Shown one piece after another: positions 1 through 8,894 of a stretch of 64,000 bases of DNA. A program made the position numbers and the translations under genes. The DNA comes from Bacteroidales bacterium SW299 (GTDB lineage: Bacteria; Bacteroidota; Bacteroidia; Bacteroidales; Bacteroidaceae): contig SDWH01000007.1 of the NCBI GenBank assembly GCA_019550975.1, forward strand, positions 92,457-156,456. The letters are read 5' to 3'. Below the pieces are notes generated by a model that saw only the letters and a list, made by a program, of their open reading frames with translations, made no database searches and was not told the origin of the DNA. The first letter of the stretch is position 1; every line of letters starts with the position of its first letter.

Positions 1-1
1 G

Positions 2-1732
2 AGCGAACTGGTGAAGGAACAGTCTTCCAATCAGACCGGGAGCGGACTGGAGCGGGATTACATCACTCAATGGAGCTACGGGATCGGTGAAACGTTTTCA
101 CTGCTTGTGCCCAACGTGAAGGGTGGAGCCTCTGTGCCGCTGGCTCAGAACGAAAAAGCGATGAAAAAGGCCGACCCTGCCTATATCGGTCTTTACGGCC
201 AATTGGGACAGTACTGGGGGGAGCAGCCCGGAACGTCCGGTCCGGTTTATGCGGGAGCGTTTGTCATGTTCCTGTTTGTGCTTGGCCTGTTTGTCGTGAA
301 GGGGCCGATGAAGTGGGCCTTGCTGGCAGGTACGGTCTTCTCGGTTCTCTTGTCTTGGGGCAAGAACTTCATGGGGCTGACCGATTTCTTCATCGACTAT
401 GTGCCGATGTATAACAAATTCCGTGCTGTATCTTCTATTTTGGTCATCGCTGAGTTTACGATACCTTTGCTTGCCATGATGGCCCTGAAGGAAGTGGTTC
501 AGCGTCCGCAGCTGTTGAAAGAACGTCCGAACGTGTTTTACGGGAGCTTTGTCCTGACTGGCGGCATTGCCTTGCTGTTTGCTCTGGCTCCTGCTTTCTT
601 CTTCCCCTCGTATGTGTCTTCGGCTGAGATGAGCGCGCTTCAAAGCGCAATCCCTTCTGACCAGCTGGCTCCGCTTCTGCTGAATCTGGAAGAGGTGCGT
701 AAGTCAATCTTTACTTCTGACGCATGGAGAAGCTTCTTTATCGTTTTGATTGGCGCCGTTTGCCTGTGGTCGTATTGTGCCGGGAAACTGAAGGCGAAAC
801 CTCTTATCGGTCTGCTGGCGCTGTTGTGTCTGATAGACATGTGGAATGTGAACAAGCGTTACCTGTATGACGGGCAGTTTGTGGCAAAAGGCACAGAGAT
901 GCAGCCTTTCCTCCAGCCTTCGGAAACGGACAAGCTGATTCTGCAGGACAAGTCGCTTGACTACCGTGTGCTGAATCTGTCGACAAATACCTTCAACGAA
1001 AACAACACGTCGTATTGGCATAAAAGCATAGGCGGTTATCACGCGGCAAAACTGCGCCGTTATCAGGAAGTGATTGATGAGCATATCCAGGGAGAGATGG
1101 CTTCTTTGTACAAGGCGATTCAGGCAACGAACGGCGATCTGGCGTTGTCCGGCGATTCGTTGACACCGGTTCTGAACATGCTCAACACCCGTTACATCAT
1201 TGTCCCTCTGCAGGGAGGGGTCACGGCTCCGTTGTCTAATCCTTATGCTTTGGGGAACGCATGGTTTGTTGATGAGGTGAATTATGTGGATAATGCCAAT
1301 GAGGAAATCGAAGCCCTGCATCATGTCAATCCGGGAAAGGTGGCTGTGGTAGACAAGAAGTTTGCTGCAGAGGTCAGGCAGGAAACGAATGCCGGCGACA
1401 GTCTGCGTAGCGTGAAGCTGGTCAGCTATGAACCGAATCTGTTGAAATATGAGGTCAATTCAGAAAAAGGCGGGACGCTTGTGTTCGCAGAAATCTATTA
1501 TCCCGGCTGGCGTTCGTATATCGACGGCGAGCCAGCCGTTCACGGGAGAGCCGATTACATCTTGCGGGCGATGAATGTTCCGGCAGGCAAGCATTCGGTA
1601 GAGTTTGTATTCGATCCCGTATCCTTGCACGCAACCGAAACTGTTGCTTTCATAGCGCTGGGACTTCTGGCTATAGGGCTGCTTGCTGTTATTCTCCTGC
1701 AAGTGCGCAAGTGCAAACGGCAGCAGAGCTGA
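2..1732 (+). CDS. YfhO family membrane protein (5' truncated by window edge)
   Basis: The frame is already open at the left edge, so only the C-terminal part (about 576 residues) is present; the GTG at 11 is not taken as the start. It resembles the YfhO family of large multi-pass membrane proteins, which are linked to glycan transfer at the cell surface. Visible are several strongly hydrophobic helices in the first 270 residues, a long soluble stretch, a beta-rich part carrying FAEIYYPGWRSYIDG near the C end, and one last helix followed by a basic tail. It runs toward the glycosyltransferase operon and ends 5 bases from it. The family call is from recognition of the C-terminal signature; the substrate is unknown. 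Confidence 0.75.
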   Translation, partial: SELVKEQSSNQTGSGLERDYITQWSYGIGETFSLLVPNVKGGASVPLAQNEKAMKKADPAYIGLYGQLGQYWGEQPGTSGPVYAGAFVMFLFVLGLFVVKGPMKWALLAGTVFSVLLSWGKNFMGLTDFFIDYVPMYNKFRAVSSILVIAEFTIPLLAMMALKEVVQRPQLLKERPNVFYGSFVLTGGIALLFALAPAFFFPSYVSSAEMSALQSAIPSDQLAPLLLNLEEVRKSIFTSDAWRSFFIVLIGAVCLWSYCAGKLKAKPLIGLLALLCLIDMWNVNKRYLYDGQFVAKGTEMQPFLQPSETDKLILQDKSLDYRVLNLSTNTFNENNTSYWHKSIGGYHAAKLRRYQEVIDEHIQGEMASLYKAIQATNGDLALSGDSLTPVLNMLNTRYIIVPLQGGVTAPLSNPYALGNAWFVDEVNYVDNANEEIEALHHVNPGKVAVVDKKFAAEVRQETNAGDSLRSVKLVSYEPNLLKYEVNSEKGGTLVFAEIYYPGWRSYIDGEPAVHGRADYILRAMNVPAGKHSVEFVFDPVSLHATETVAFIALGLLAIGLLAVILLQVRKCKRQQS

Positions 1733-1737
1733 CCGGG

Positions 1738-2487
1738 CTATTTCTTGGTGATTGCCCGGACGGCAAATCCCAGATGGCGCAATACGGTCGGGATGTATCC
1801 GTAGTATTTGCACATGATGCGGAACCGTTCCTTTAATGATGCCTTGTGGTTGCGTGTCGTCATTCCTTCGTTGAGATAGTCTATAAGAGTCAGATGTGTA
1901 TTATGAAGCGTCTGGCTCTTTTTCATGATGCGGATGCACCAGTCAAAATCTGCGGAGAACCGGTATCTTAGATCGAAAGGTTCTGCCAGGTCACGCCGTG
2001 CGAAAAAGGCCTGATGGCATACCAGCATGCCGCTTTTGAAGCTTTTCCATGTGAGGTGCTCCGGAGCCGACAGGCGGCGCATGCGCACGAAGTGCCCTTC
2101 TTCGTCTACAATGGCTGTTTCGCCGTACAGCACGTCAGGCAAGGTGCTTTCTGTAATGGAATGCACCATCAGCAGCAAGGTGTCATCCTCATGCAGTTCA
2201 TCCCCCGCATTCAGAAAACAGATGTAGTCGCCCGTCGCCTGTTTGATTCCCTTGTTCATCGCATCATACAGCCCTTTGTCCGGTTCGCAGACGACCTTGT
2301 GTATATGAGGCCTGTACTGTTCGATGATTTCCAGTGTCCGGTCTTTTGATCCTCCGTCAATGATGATGTACTCCAGATTCCTGTATGTCTGGGTGATGAC
2401 ACTTTGTATGGTATCTTCCAGCGTTGCTCCGGCATTGTATGTAACAGTGATGATAGAGAACTTGGGATGAAGACGGGTGTTATGCAT
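1738..2487 (-). CDS. Glycosyltransferase family 2
   Basis: A 249-residue GT-A fold glycosyltransferase, probably cytosolic or membrane-associated, adding one sugar during surface-glycan assembly. The N-terminal FSIITVTYN strand (residues 10-18), the IIIDGGSKD nucleotide-binding segment (about 41-49) and the FLNAGDE segment standing in for the DxD metal site are typical of GT2 (WcaA/WcaE type). It is the last gene of the leftward operon. Its ATG overlaps the stop of the upstream gene by 8 bases (ATGCATAA), which implies translational coupling. Donor and acceptor sugars cannot be read from the sequence. Confidence 0.85.
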   Translation of the reverse strand: MHNTRLHPKFSIITVTYNAGATLEDTIQSVITQTYRNLEYIIIDGGSKDRTLEIIEQYRPHIHKVVCEPDKGLYDAMNKGIKQATGDYICFLNAGDELHEDDTLLLMVHSITESTLPDVLYGETAIVDEEGHFVRMRRLSAPEHLTWKSFKSGMLVCHQAFFARRDLAEPFDLRYRFSADFDWCIRIMKKSQTLHNTHLTLIDYLNEGMTTRNHKASLKERFRIMCKYYGYIPTVLRHLGFAVRAITKK

Positions 2488-3745
2488 TGTTCGCTGTAAT
2501 GTGGTTATATATTTTTATGTATTGGTTGGCAATGGTTGCTTCCGAATAGGTTGTGGCCGCTTTTCGCCGTGCCTCCGAGCTGAGCGTTTCGTAATTGCCT
2601 TCAGTGAGTGCCCAGCTGATGCCATTGGCCAGATCCTTTGCCGATTTATACTGGGCAACATATCCGTTGTGCAGGTGGTCGATCATCTGCGGTATTCCGC
2701 CGACGTTAAAGCCGATGCAGGGTACTCCGCAGGCCATTGCTTCTACGATGGTGTTGGGCAGGTTGTCTTGAAGCGACGGAGTTACATACAGATCTGCTGC
2801 ATTGTAGATGTTCGCCAGCTCCTTTTCATTGCTGACATAGTTCATGTTGTAGATAGGGAAAGGGAATAAGGATGTGTATTGTTCGGCATGGCTTCCCAGC
2901 ACGATAACGGCCAGCCGGCCGCTTAGTTCCTGTTCGTCCCTTGCCAATATTCTGCATGCTTCAATCAGGTAGTCTATTCCTTTTCGCTTGTCGGAGATTT
3001 TCATGGATCCGAATAGCAGGAGCGTTTTGTCGGCGGGAAGACGCAGCTTTTCCCGTATGGCTCTTTTGTGCGGCAGCGGGCGGAAGATGTTTGTATTTAT
3101 GGCATTGGGAATATTGGTGACTGTCTGTTTCTGAAGGAGTGTGGCCTGTTTGGCAAGCGATTCCAGCCAGCGGCTGCATGCAACGAAAGTGATGGAAGCC
3201 TGTTCAAACAATTGCTGCTTTTTTTTGAAAATAGCGTGTGACAGGTCGTGCTTGTGCGGCTTCAGCAATAAGGGGCAGTTTCCGCAATGGGTTTTATATT
3301 TGTCGCATTCAGACGAATAGTGGCATATTCCGGTAAACGGCCACATGTCATGCAGTGTCCATACGATGGGCTTTCCCGACTTTGTGATTCTTTTGATGTC
3401 TTCCAATGAAAGCATGCCTTGGTTTATCCAATGGAGATGGATGACATCGGCTTGGCGAAACTCGGGCAGGGAAGTGATGTCTGTACCGGTGTTGGCGATG
3501 TCGACGGCAAACAGGTTTTTCCGATGAAACCCGTTTGAAGCCCAAATGACGATGCGTTCCCACAGGAATTGCCAGATGCGTCTCCATGATTTCTTCAGTG
3601 CTACCACGGTAACCTGGTTTGTCTGTTTGTCGCGGACCAGCATTTTGGCCTTGATGCCATTGTTCTTTAAAGCCTCCATAAGGCGGCTTGCTGCAATGGC
3701 TGCTCCCCCGATTCGCTCTGAAGTATTGATAATAAGTACTCTCAT
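2480..3745 (-). CDS. Glycosyltransferase family 4 (GT-B fold)
   Basis: A 421-residue GT-B enzyme. The start is set at 3745 because the protein begins properly with MRVLIINTSERIGGAA, the glycine-rich N-terminal loop of GT4 enzymes; a longer frame to 3814 would add non-conserved residues and include a promoter box. The C-terminal half carries LLFGSMKISDKRKGIDYL and the nucleotide-sugar motif around PNTIVEAMACGVPCIGF, with the family E-x7-E arrangement. A Cys cluster (C-x5-C-x5-C-x2-C, about residues 145-160) is typical of a Bacteroidetes subgroup. It overlaps the next gene by 8 bases. Confidence 0.87.
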   Translation of the reverse strand: MRVLIINTSERIGGAAIAASRLMEALKNNGIKAKMLVRDKQTNQVTVVALKKSWRRIWQFLWERIVIWASNGFHRKNLFAVDIANTGTDITSLPEFRQADVIHLHWINQGMLSLEDIKRITKSGKPIVWTLHDMWPFTGICHYSSECDKYKTHCGNCPLLLKPHKHDLSHAIFKKKQQLFEQASITFVACSRWLESLAKQATLLQKQTVTNIPNAINTNIFRPLPHKRAIREKLRLPADKTLLLFGSMKISDKRKGIDYLIEACRILARDEQELSGRLAVIVLGSHAEQYTSLFPFPIYNMNYVSNEKELANIYNAADLYVTPSLQDNLPNTIVEAMACGVPCIGFNVGGIPQMIDHLHNGYVAQYKSAKDLANGISWALTEGNYETLSSEARRKAATTYSEATIANQYIKIYNHITANNA

Positions 3746-3768
3746 AGGTTGTGTTTTCTTTCTGCTTG

Positions 3769-3776
3769 CAAAGTTA
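3769..3776 (-). promoter_or_regulatory. Candidate Bacteroidetes -7 promoter box inside the glycan operon
   Basis: On the minus strand this reads TAACTTTG, an exact match to the TAnnTTTG -7 box. It lies 24 bases upstream of the GT4 start and downstream of the preceding gene's stop. It could drive the last two glycosyltransferase genes separately. No clear -33 TTTG is seen. Confidence 0.5.
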
Positions 3777-3814
3777 GAATTTTTTTGAGGATTATTTTTA
3801 GCTCCAAGGTGCAT

Positions 3815-4741
3815 TTATGCTCCGAAATCCCCTTTTAGTGTGCGCTTGATGCGTCTGATGGCTTTGGCAAGGAAAGAGTTGGTCCGTGCATAGTAGCTGA
3901 CATACGCTTGCCGGGCCTGCATGTTTTCTTCAATGGGCCGGATGGCTTTTACGGGCAATTCGTGCATATATAAGTTTGATGCGTAAAGGCCTCCTCCTCC
4001 GCAATTGGTTCCGCTGCCGTCAAATCCGTTGTTCTGCACCAATGACTTTCCGACATTCAGCGACAATATGTCGTCCAGGAAAAGGGATGCATTCCAGCGG
4101 ATAGCCCATGAATTGTTTTTTCCTTCGGTTTGCCTGCGCAGCATGCGGGTATATCCGTATTTCCCGTTGAAATCGAAAGTATAGGTCAGTTTCCTTCTTT
4201 CCAGTTCAGCGAGCAGTGCTTTTCCGTCAGGGTTGAAGTGCTTCCATGCGCGTTTCCATGTTGCCCACCCCCAGCTGCCTGTCCACTTGATGAGGAACGT
4301 GTCTGGCAGGCCGGCAGCCTGCGTAAAGTCGCAAGCCTGTATGTGTCCGACTTTAGGCTCATTCTGATAAACCGTCAGAGCATCGTTCATGAATTTGAGA
4401 AAAAACGGAGCGACAATCAGATCGTCTTCCAGAACAATGACTTTCTCATATGTTTCTATTATTTCGCTTACTCCTGCAATGATGCTTTTGGCAAGGCCCC
4501 AGTTCTCATTTCTTTCCGTGATGTGAATTTCTTTGAAGCCTTTTATCCGGCGGATATATTTGCGCACTTCGTCAACGGCACTACGGCTGCTTTCATCTTT
4601 TGCTTCATCGGAAAAGATGAACAGTTCACTCTGGCCTGCAAGGCTGTTTGCCAGCAGTGATTCGACTATATTGCGTGTGTGTGCCGGGCGGTTATATACG
4701 AAGAGTAATATCGGAGCGTAATTCTTGTCCATGGATTTCAT
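3815..4741 (-). CDS. GT-A type glycosyltransferase (GNT-I-like)
   Basis: About 308 residues if started at the ATG at 4741, which overlaps the upstream TGA as ATGA; a second in-frame ATG at 4732 (MDKNYAPIL) is also possible. APILLFVYNRPAHT is a GT-A first strand, and VIVLEDDLIV contains the acidic metal-binding triplet. GSWGWATWKRAW and FDGSGTNCG further down are typical of the Bacteroidetes glycosyltransferases that resemble GNT-I. It probably transfers a sugar onto a lipid-linked glycan. It is the third gene from the end of the leftward operon; acceptor unknown. Confidence 0.8.
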   Translation of the reverse strand: MKSMDKNYAPILLFVYNRPAHTRNIVESLLANSLAGQSELFIFSDEAKDESSRSAVDEVRKYIRRIKGFKEIHITERNENWGLAKSIIAGVSEIIETYEKVIVLEDDLIVAPFFLKFMNDALTVYQNEPKVGHIQACDFTQAAGLPDTFLIKWTGSWGWATWKRAWKHFNPDGKALLAELERRKLTYTFDFNGKYGYTRMLRRQTEGKNNSWAIRWNASLFLDDILSLNVGKSLVQNNGFDGSGTNCGGGGLYASNLYMHELPVKAIRPIEENMQARQAYVSYYARTNSFLAKAIRRIKRTLKGDFGA

Positions 4742-5853
4742 TTGATTTTGAAGAAACATAAACGGTCTGACAGTCTGTCGAACCATCCATACTTGCATGT
4801 CTTTCTGTTGTTTCTTTTTTCTGTCAGGCAATTGGAAAGAGATTGCAGCGGCGCTTCAAAGAAGTATCTGTCTACGACAGCACGCTGCTTGTCCAGCAGT
4901 TTTCTATATAACTCCGGGTTCCTTTCAATCTTGTCGATGAGGCTGACCGCCTCATCCATTGATTTTACGTTGCATTCGTTAATGATCAGTTCTTTGTGGA
5001 TCACTTCATTGCGGTTCATTATGGCGAGTGAGCCCAACGATATGGCTTCAGCGACAGAATTTCCCCTGATGCTTCGCCCTCCCATCTTCACAAAATACTT
5101 CGAGTCGTAAATGCATGTCAGGTTTTCGGCTATTCTTTGTCTGTGGAGTATTATCTGAAAGCCTTTGTCCTGCAATGGCTTGAAATGGGCGGGCACTTGG
5201 GTTACAGGCCGTTCTTTTGTCGAATTTATTTCCATGAATATTCCCTTTTTCTGCGATGGACGGTTCAATGCCCCTTTCATGATACGCTCCAGGGTGTTTC
5301 CGGCTACAAACGTATAGGGAAAATCCACAACTCCGCAATGTGCGGCGACAATGCCTCTTGCCATCTGGTTGAGCGTGATGTCATATCCGAAGCGTGCTTT
5401 TCCCGTAGCCATGTTCGCTTCTCCGATCATGTATCCGAAGAGTGTGTTCGGGTAACTCAAGACAAGATGAGTGGGAAGGCTTACGTTGATGGAAATGACA
5501 ATGTCGTATTTTCCCCAGTCGATGTCATAGCAGCTGACGGCAAATTCCCCGTTTGCGTGAGAGCTTCCCGGCTGTTTGAACTCTTGTCCCGGAATCTTGT
5601 CCAATGTCTGGGTTTTCAGAAGATGCAGGTAAGGGGCGATGTGCGGGATGACCTTCCTGTAGATCTGTGTTTCCCGTTCCGGCTCTTCCTTTACGATATA
5701 GAAATCGGCTCCCAGCTCTGCCATTAGTCCGATTGGGCCTACTCTTCCTTGTGACGAGAATAAAATGCGTGCCGGATCATGTTCTTCATGAGAACATACG
5801 TATAAGTCCTGATAGACTTCCTGCTTTACGAGGGCTATTTTCAGTTTGTTCAT
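4738..5853 (-). CDS. Probable glycosyltransferase (GT-B-like)
   Basis: 371 residues. No textbook signature, but the C-terminal third (GGRSIRGNSVAEAISLGS, then NPELYRKLLDKQRAVVDRYF) looks like the nucleotide-sugar half of a GT-B or exostosin-like enzyme, where a conserved glutamate sits in an SVAEA loop. The N-terminal half has short hydrophobic strands and no signal peptide. The start ATG overlaps the stop of the WbsX-like gene by 4 bases (ATGA), and its own TGA overlaps the next gene. Operon position among glycosyltransferases supports the call more than the sequence does. Confidence 0.6.
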   Translation of the reverse strand: MNKLKIALVKQEVYQDLYVCSHEEHDPARILFSSQGRVGPIGLMAELGADFYIVKEEPERETQIYRKVIPHIAPYLHLLKTQTLDKIPGQEFKQPGSSHANGEFAVSCYDIDWGKYDIVISINVSLPTHLVLSYPNTLFGYMIGEANMATGKARFGYDITLNQMARGIVAAHCGVVDFPYTFVAGNTLERIMKGALNRPSQKKGIFMEINSTKERPVTQVPAHFKPLQDKGFQIILHRQRIAENLTCIYDSKYFVKMGGRSIRGNSVAEAISLGSLAIMNRNEVIHKELIINECNVKSMDEAVSLIDKIERNPELYRKLLDKQRAVVDRYFFEAPLQSLSNCLTEKRNNRKTCKYGWFDRLSDRLCFFKIK

Positions 5854-6956
5854 AGTTGTTCCTTATTGGAGAAGTCAGTAATTGCTCTTTTTAAAGCCTC
5901 AAGATACCCTTTCCCGTATTTGAGGTCAGGTTCCATGTAATTCCCTTCCGCCCATTCATTCCACGATTTCAGGAATACGATCCGATGTTCTTCCGGTTTG
6001 TCCTTTACATGCGCGAAAGCTGTCCGGACATGTTTTTCGAATTTCTCCGGCGTTGAGTTGATAAGGATGTGCGCTTTTCTTCCAGAGCGTGGCGAGTGGT
6101 CCCAGTTGGGTATAATCGTAGGATAGCAGTCCTCTCTGAGGTCTTCTTTGCCGGAGAAGTATTTTGCGGCACGGCTGTACTCTACAGCTTGTCCCCGTTT
6201 GAAGAACAGCTTCATGATTTTCAGCCGCACCCTTTCCGCCAGCGAATAGTCGCGTTTGAAGAAGTGAAAGAGCCGGACCAGGTTGACTGCATCGAACCCC
6301 ATCTCTTTCATCGGCTCAATGTCTTCTATATTTGCCGTATGCCCGATGAAATGAATCCCCTTCAGTCCGTTTTCAGCGGCCAGCTTTTGCCATAGAGCAA
6401 TAAAATGAGGAGCGTCGGGCAATTCGAAAGCCGAATAGACCAGAAAGACCGGCTTTCCTTCCACGCGGATATAGCGGTGGTCTTTAAATGCAGGCAATAC
6501 CGAATGAAAATGCCGGATGTAGTCTTCATCTCCCGGATACAGTTGCTCCATCAGCATTCTGTGTGTTCCGTCCTTGCTGAACTGCTTGTCTTCCCAGCTG
6601 TGGTTCGCCCATCCCAGACAGAACGGGAAATCTGGCTTTCCGCTTTTCAGCACTTCTTCAAACGGACGCTTCAGCAGTTCCCTTCCGTTGCCGAACCAAT
6701 AGTGCCAGTAGCAGAATCCCTCGATGCCATAGGCTTTGGCCATCTCAGCCTGTTCGATTCGGGTTTCCGGAACTCTCAGGTCATAATATCCCAGGTCGGC
6801 AGGAACTTTAGGCTGATAGTGTCCCTTGAACAGAGGCTTGGCCTTTCCTACATTGGTCCATTCCGTGAATCCCTTTCCCCACCACCGGTCGTTTTCGGGT
6901 GTGGGATGAAACTGAGGCAGATAAAAAGCGATGACACGTATTTTGTTTGTATCCAT
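5850..6956 (-). CDS. WbsX-like / GH99-like glycan biosynthesis protein
   Basis: 368 residues. The N-terminal VIAFYLPQFHPTPENDRWWG and GFTEWTNVGKAKPLF, plus CYWHYWF and FLKSWNEWAEG near the C end, are the hallmark of the WbsX family (PF14307), which has a GH99-like TIM-barrel fold and occurs in O-antigen and capsule clusters. Whether these proteins hydrolyse or transfer sugars is unsettled; context points to glycan assembly. It lies between the GT8 gene (5-base gap) and the GT-B-like gene (ATGA overlap). Confidence 0.85.
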   Translation of the reverse strand: MDTNKIRVIAFYLPQFHPTPENDRWWGKGFTEWTNVGKAKPLFKGHYQPKVPADLGYYDLRVPETRIEQAEMAKAYGIEGFCYWHYWFGNGRELLKRPFEEVLKSGKPDFPFCLGWANHSWEDKQFSKDGTHRMLMEQLYPGDEDYIRHFHSVLPAFKDHRYIRVEGKPVFLVYSAFELPDAPHFIALWQKLAAENGLKGIHFIGHTANIEDIEPMKEMGFDAVNLVRLFHFFKRDYSLAERVRLKIMKLFFKRGQAVEYSRAAKYFSGKEDLREDCYPTIIPNWDHSPRSGRKAHILINSTPEKFEKHVRTAFAHVKDKPEEHRIVFLKSWNEWAEGNYMEPDLKYGKGYLEALKRAITDFSNKEQL

Positions 6957-6961
6957 ATCAT

Positions 6962-7942
6962 TTACCGTTTAGTGCGAAGTTTTTCATTTGTTTTCTTGAG
7001 GAAACGTTTCAGGCTGTATTTGCGCAGTCTGCGGATTGCAAAGATAGGCAACATTTGCATAAAGTGCGAAACGCATCCGGATTCATTCAGATATTCAAAC
7101 CATATCCGCTGCTTCATTACTCCCCAGCTGTTCCAAGGTTTCTTTTCACCTACATAATGGAGCTGGACCGGATGCTCCAATGCATGGGTGAACACTTTCC
7201 TTGCCTGTTCCTTATCTTTAGGAAAGCCGTCGTTGTCCTTATAGAATGCAGCTCCTTGTGCATACATTTTATAGTAGCTGTTGCATACGACATATTCAAG
7301 CGGCAGGTAGCGTATATCCGGCCAGCAGCACAATATGATCGTGTCCTGTTCCGGCAGGCAGAGGCGCGGATAGTTTTTCCTGTAGAAATCCGTCAGCCGT
7401 CTTTGCATGTCATTTTCCCGGATTGCCTTCAGGTTCATCAGCAAATAGCCGGCGGCTATTTCTTTCTTCAGCACTTCTGTTTCCGCGGCATTGAACTTGC
7501 CCTGATAGTTTTTCATCCGGTTGCTTTCCAGAACCTGTCCGACTCCTGCGAAGTAGAAGTTTTCGTCCGGAAACATGAAAAAGGAGGGAGAGATGTCATC
7601 CATGAACACCACATCAACATCCGAGCAAATAATACGGTCGTATTGGGGAAAGATCTCTGCGGCAATCAGCTTATAGTAGATTTCTTTGGAAAAATGCCCT
7701 TTTGCCTGTCGGATTTCCTCGCTGTCAAAGGCAGATGTGTCGATGAACTCAACCGAGGCATGGGGAAACCTGCCGACAACCTTTTCAATATTCCTCATGG
7801 ATGACTCTGTTACGTCTGTGTGCAGCACATAAAGTCTGTAGCTGTATGCGCGGGAGGCGTGTTTCAAGAGAGAATGAAAGGCAACCTCCGCGGGCACGGC
7901 GTAATAGTTGTTGAATGTAAAGAATATAGGTATGATGTCCAT
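6962..7942 (-). CDS. Glycosyltransferase family 8
   Basis: 326 residues, GT-A fold, retaining GT8 family (LgtC/GspA-like galactosyl- or glucosyltransferases). IPIFFTFNNYY at the N end, the metal-binding DVDVVFMDD after IICS, AGYLLMNLKAIR and QDTIILCCW are all in family order. The C-terminal LHYVGEKKPWN is the classic GT8 acceptor-side motif. A basic amphipathic tail (RRLRKYSLKRFLKK) may bind membrane. It is part of the leftward operon, with 4 bases to the upstream GT2 gene. Confidence 0.88.
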   Translation of the reverse strand: MDIIPIFFTFNNYYAVPAEVAFHSLLKHASRAYSYRLYVLHTDVTESSMRNIEKVVGRFPHASVEFIDTSAFDSEEIRQAKGHFSKEIYYKLIAAEIFPQYDRIICSDVDVVFMDDISPSFFMFPDENFYFAGVGQVLESNRMKNYQGKFNAAETEVLKKEIAAGYLLMNLKAIRENDMQRRLTDFYRKNYPRLCLPEQDTIILCCWPDIRYLPLEYVVCNSYYKMYAQGAAFYKDNDGFPKDKEQARKVFTHALEHPVQLHYVGEKKPWNSWGVMKQRIWFEYLNESGCVSHFMQMLPIFAIRRLRKYSLKRFLKKTNEKLRTKR

Positions 7943-7946
7943 GCTG

Positions 7947-8894
7947 TCAGTCTTTTAAAATATAGCATCCGTAATCGCGGATAAAATAGAGGGGGATAAA
8001 GAAAGCCCGGAGGCATTGTATGATTCCGGATTTGTCAGTAACCAGCTCTTTTCTGTGCCGCAGGCAAAGATAACATGTTTTGAGGATATTCCAAAGGCTG
8101 CCCCGGCTCATGAATAGGGCAGCCTTGTGCGTGTCTTTGTCGGCAAAATGGAGTCGGACACATAGCGTGAAGTATTTCCTTGTCGTTTCTCTGTTCTTCT
8201 TGAGAGATAAAGCTTTGACTGCGCGGATATATCCGTCCAGTTTGCTTTCCTGCCTTTTCTTTCCGGAGAAAGTTGCCGCATTGTCGTGCCTGCGCCACCT
8301 GACCAGCGGTTCGTTGATATATCTGATGCGCCCGAGGCTTCTGCTTGCGGTATAGATGAAGTAGTCGTATGACAGGTTCAGTGTAAGGAACGGCTTGATC
8401 AGGCCGAGCACTTCTTTCCGGAACATAATCTGATGTCCGAAGCTTTGCGGCATCAGGAGGGCGGAAAGCGAGCTTGGATAGGCTGGCAGTTGTCTGGTGT
8501 GCAACTTTCCCAATGTTCCCTGCGAGTTGAACAGAACCGAGTTGTGGAATACCAGTGCATTCTCTTCCATCGCCCTTGCCAGAATCTCTATTTTTCTTTC
8601 ACTCCAGATATCATCCTGATCGCAGCAGGCTATCAGTTCTCCGGATGCTTTGCTGCAGGCGTCGAAGAAATTGCGGTTGAACCCCAGTTGGCGGGAGTTC
8701 CGGAAAACCGTTATGTTCGCTTCGGGATACCGCTGCCGGTATTCTTCGGCAATGGCAACCGTTCCGTCTGTCGACCCGTCATCCTGTACTATCAGCTCAT
8801 GCAGCGGATAGGTCTGGCTCATCAGTGAATCCAGTTGCTCACGGAGGTATCTGCTTCCGTTGTAAGTGCACATGACCACAGAAACCGTTTTCAT
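7947..8894 (-). CDS. Glycosyltransferase family 2
   Basis: 315 residues starting at the ATG at 8894 (MKTVSVVMCTYNGSRYL), which forms an ATGA overlap with the flippase stop. The frame stays open back to 9377, but that extension lies inside the flippase gene and has no coding character. VSVVMCTYN, LIVQDDGSTDGT and the ACCDQDDIW acidic motif are canonical for GT2 (rhamnosyltransferase-like). A C-terminal region around RWRRHDNAATFSG matches the same subgroup. Probable role: sugar addition to the lipid-linked repeat unit. Confidence 0.88.
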   Translation of the reverse strand: MKTVSVVMCTYNGSRYLREQLDSLMSQTYPLHELIVQDDGSTDGTVAIAEEYRQRYPEANITVFRNSRQLGFNRNFFDACSKASGELIACCDQDDIWSERKIEILARAMEENALVFHNSVLFNSQGTLGKLHTRQLPAYPSSLSALLMPQSFGHQIMFRKEVLGLIKPFLTLNLSYDYFIYTASRSLGRIRYINEPLVRWRRHDNAATFSGKKRQESKLDGYIRAVKALSLKKNRETTRKYFTLCVRLHFADKDTHKAALFMSRGSLWNILKTCYLCLRHRKELVTDKSGIIQCLRAFFIPLYFIRDYGCYILKD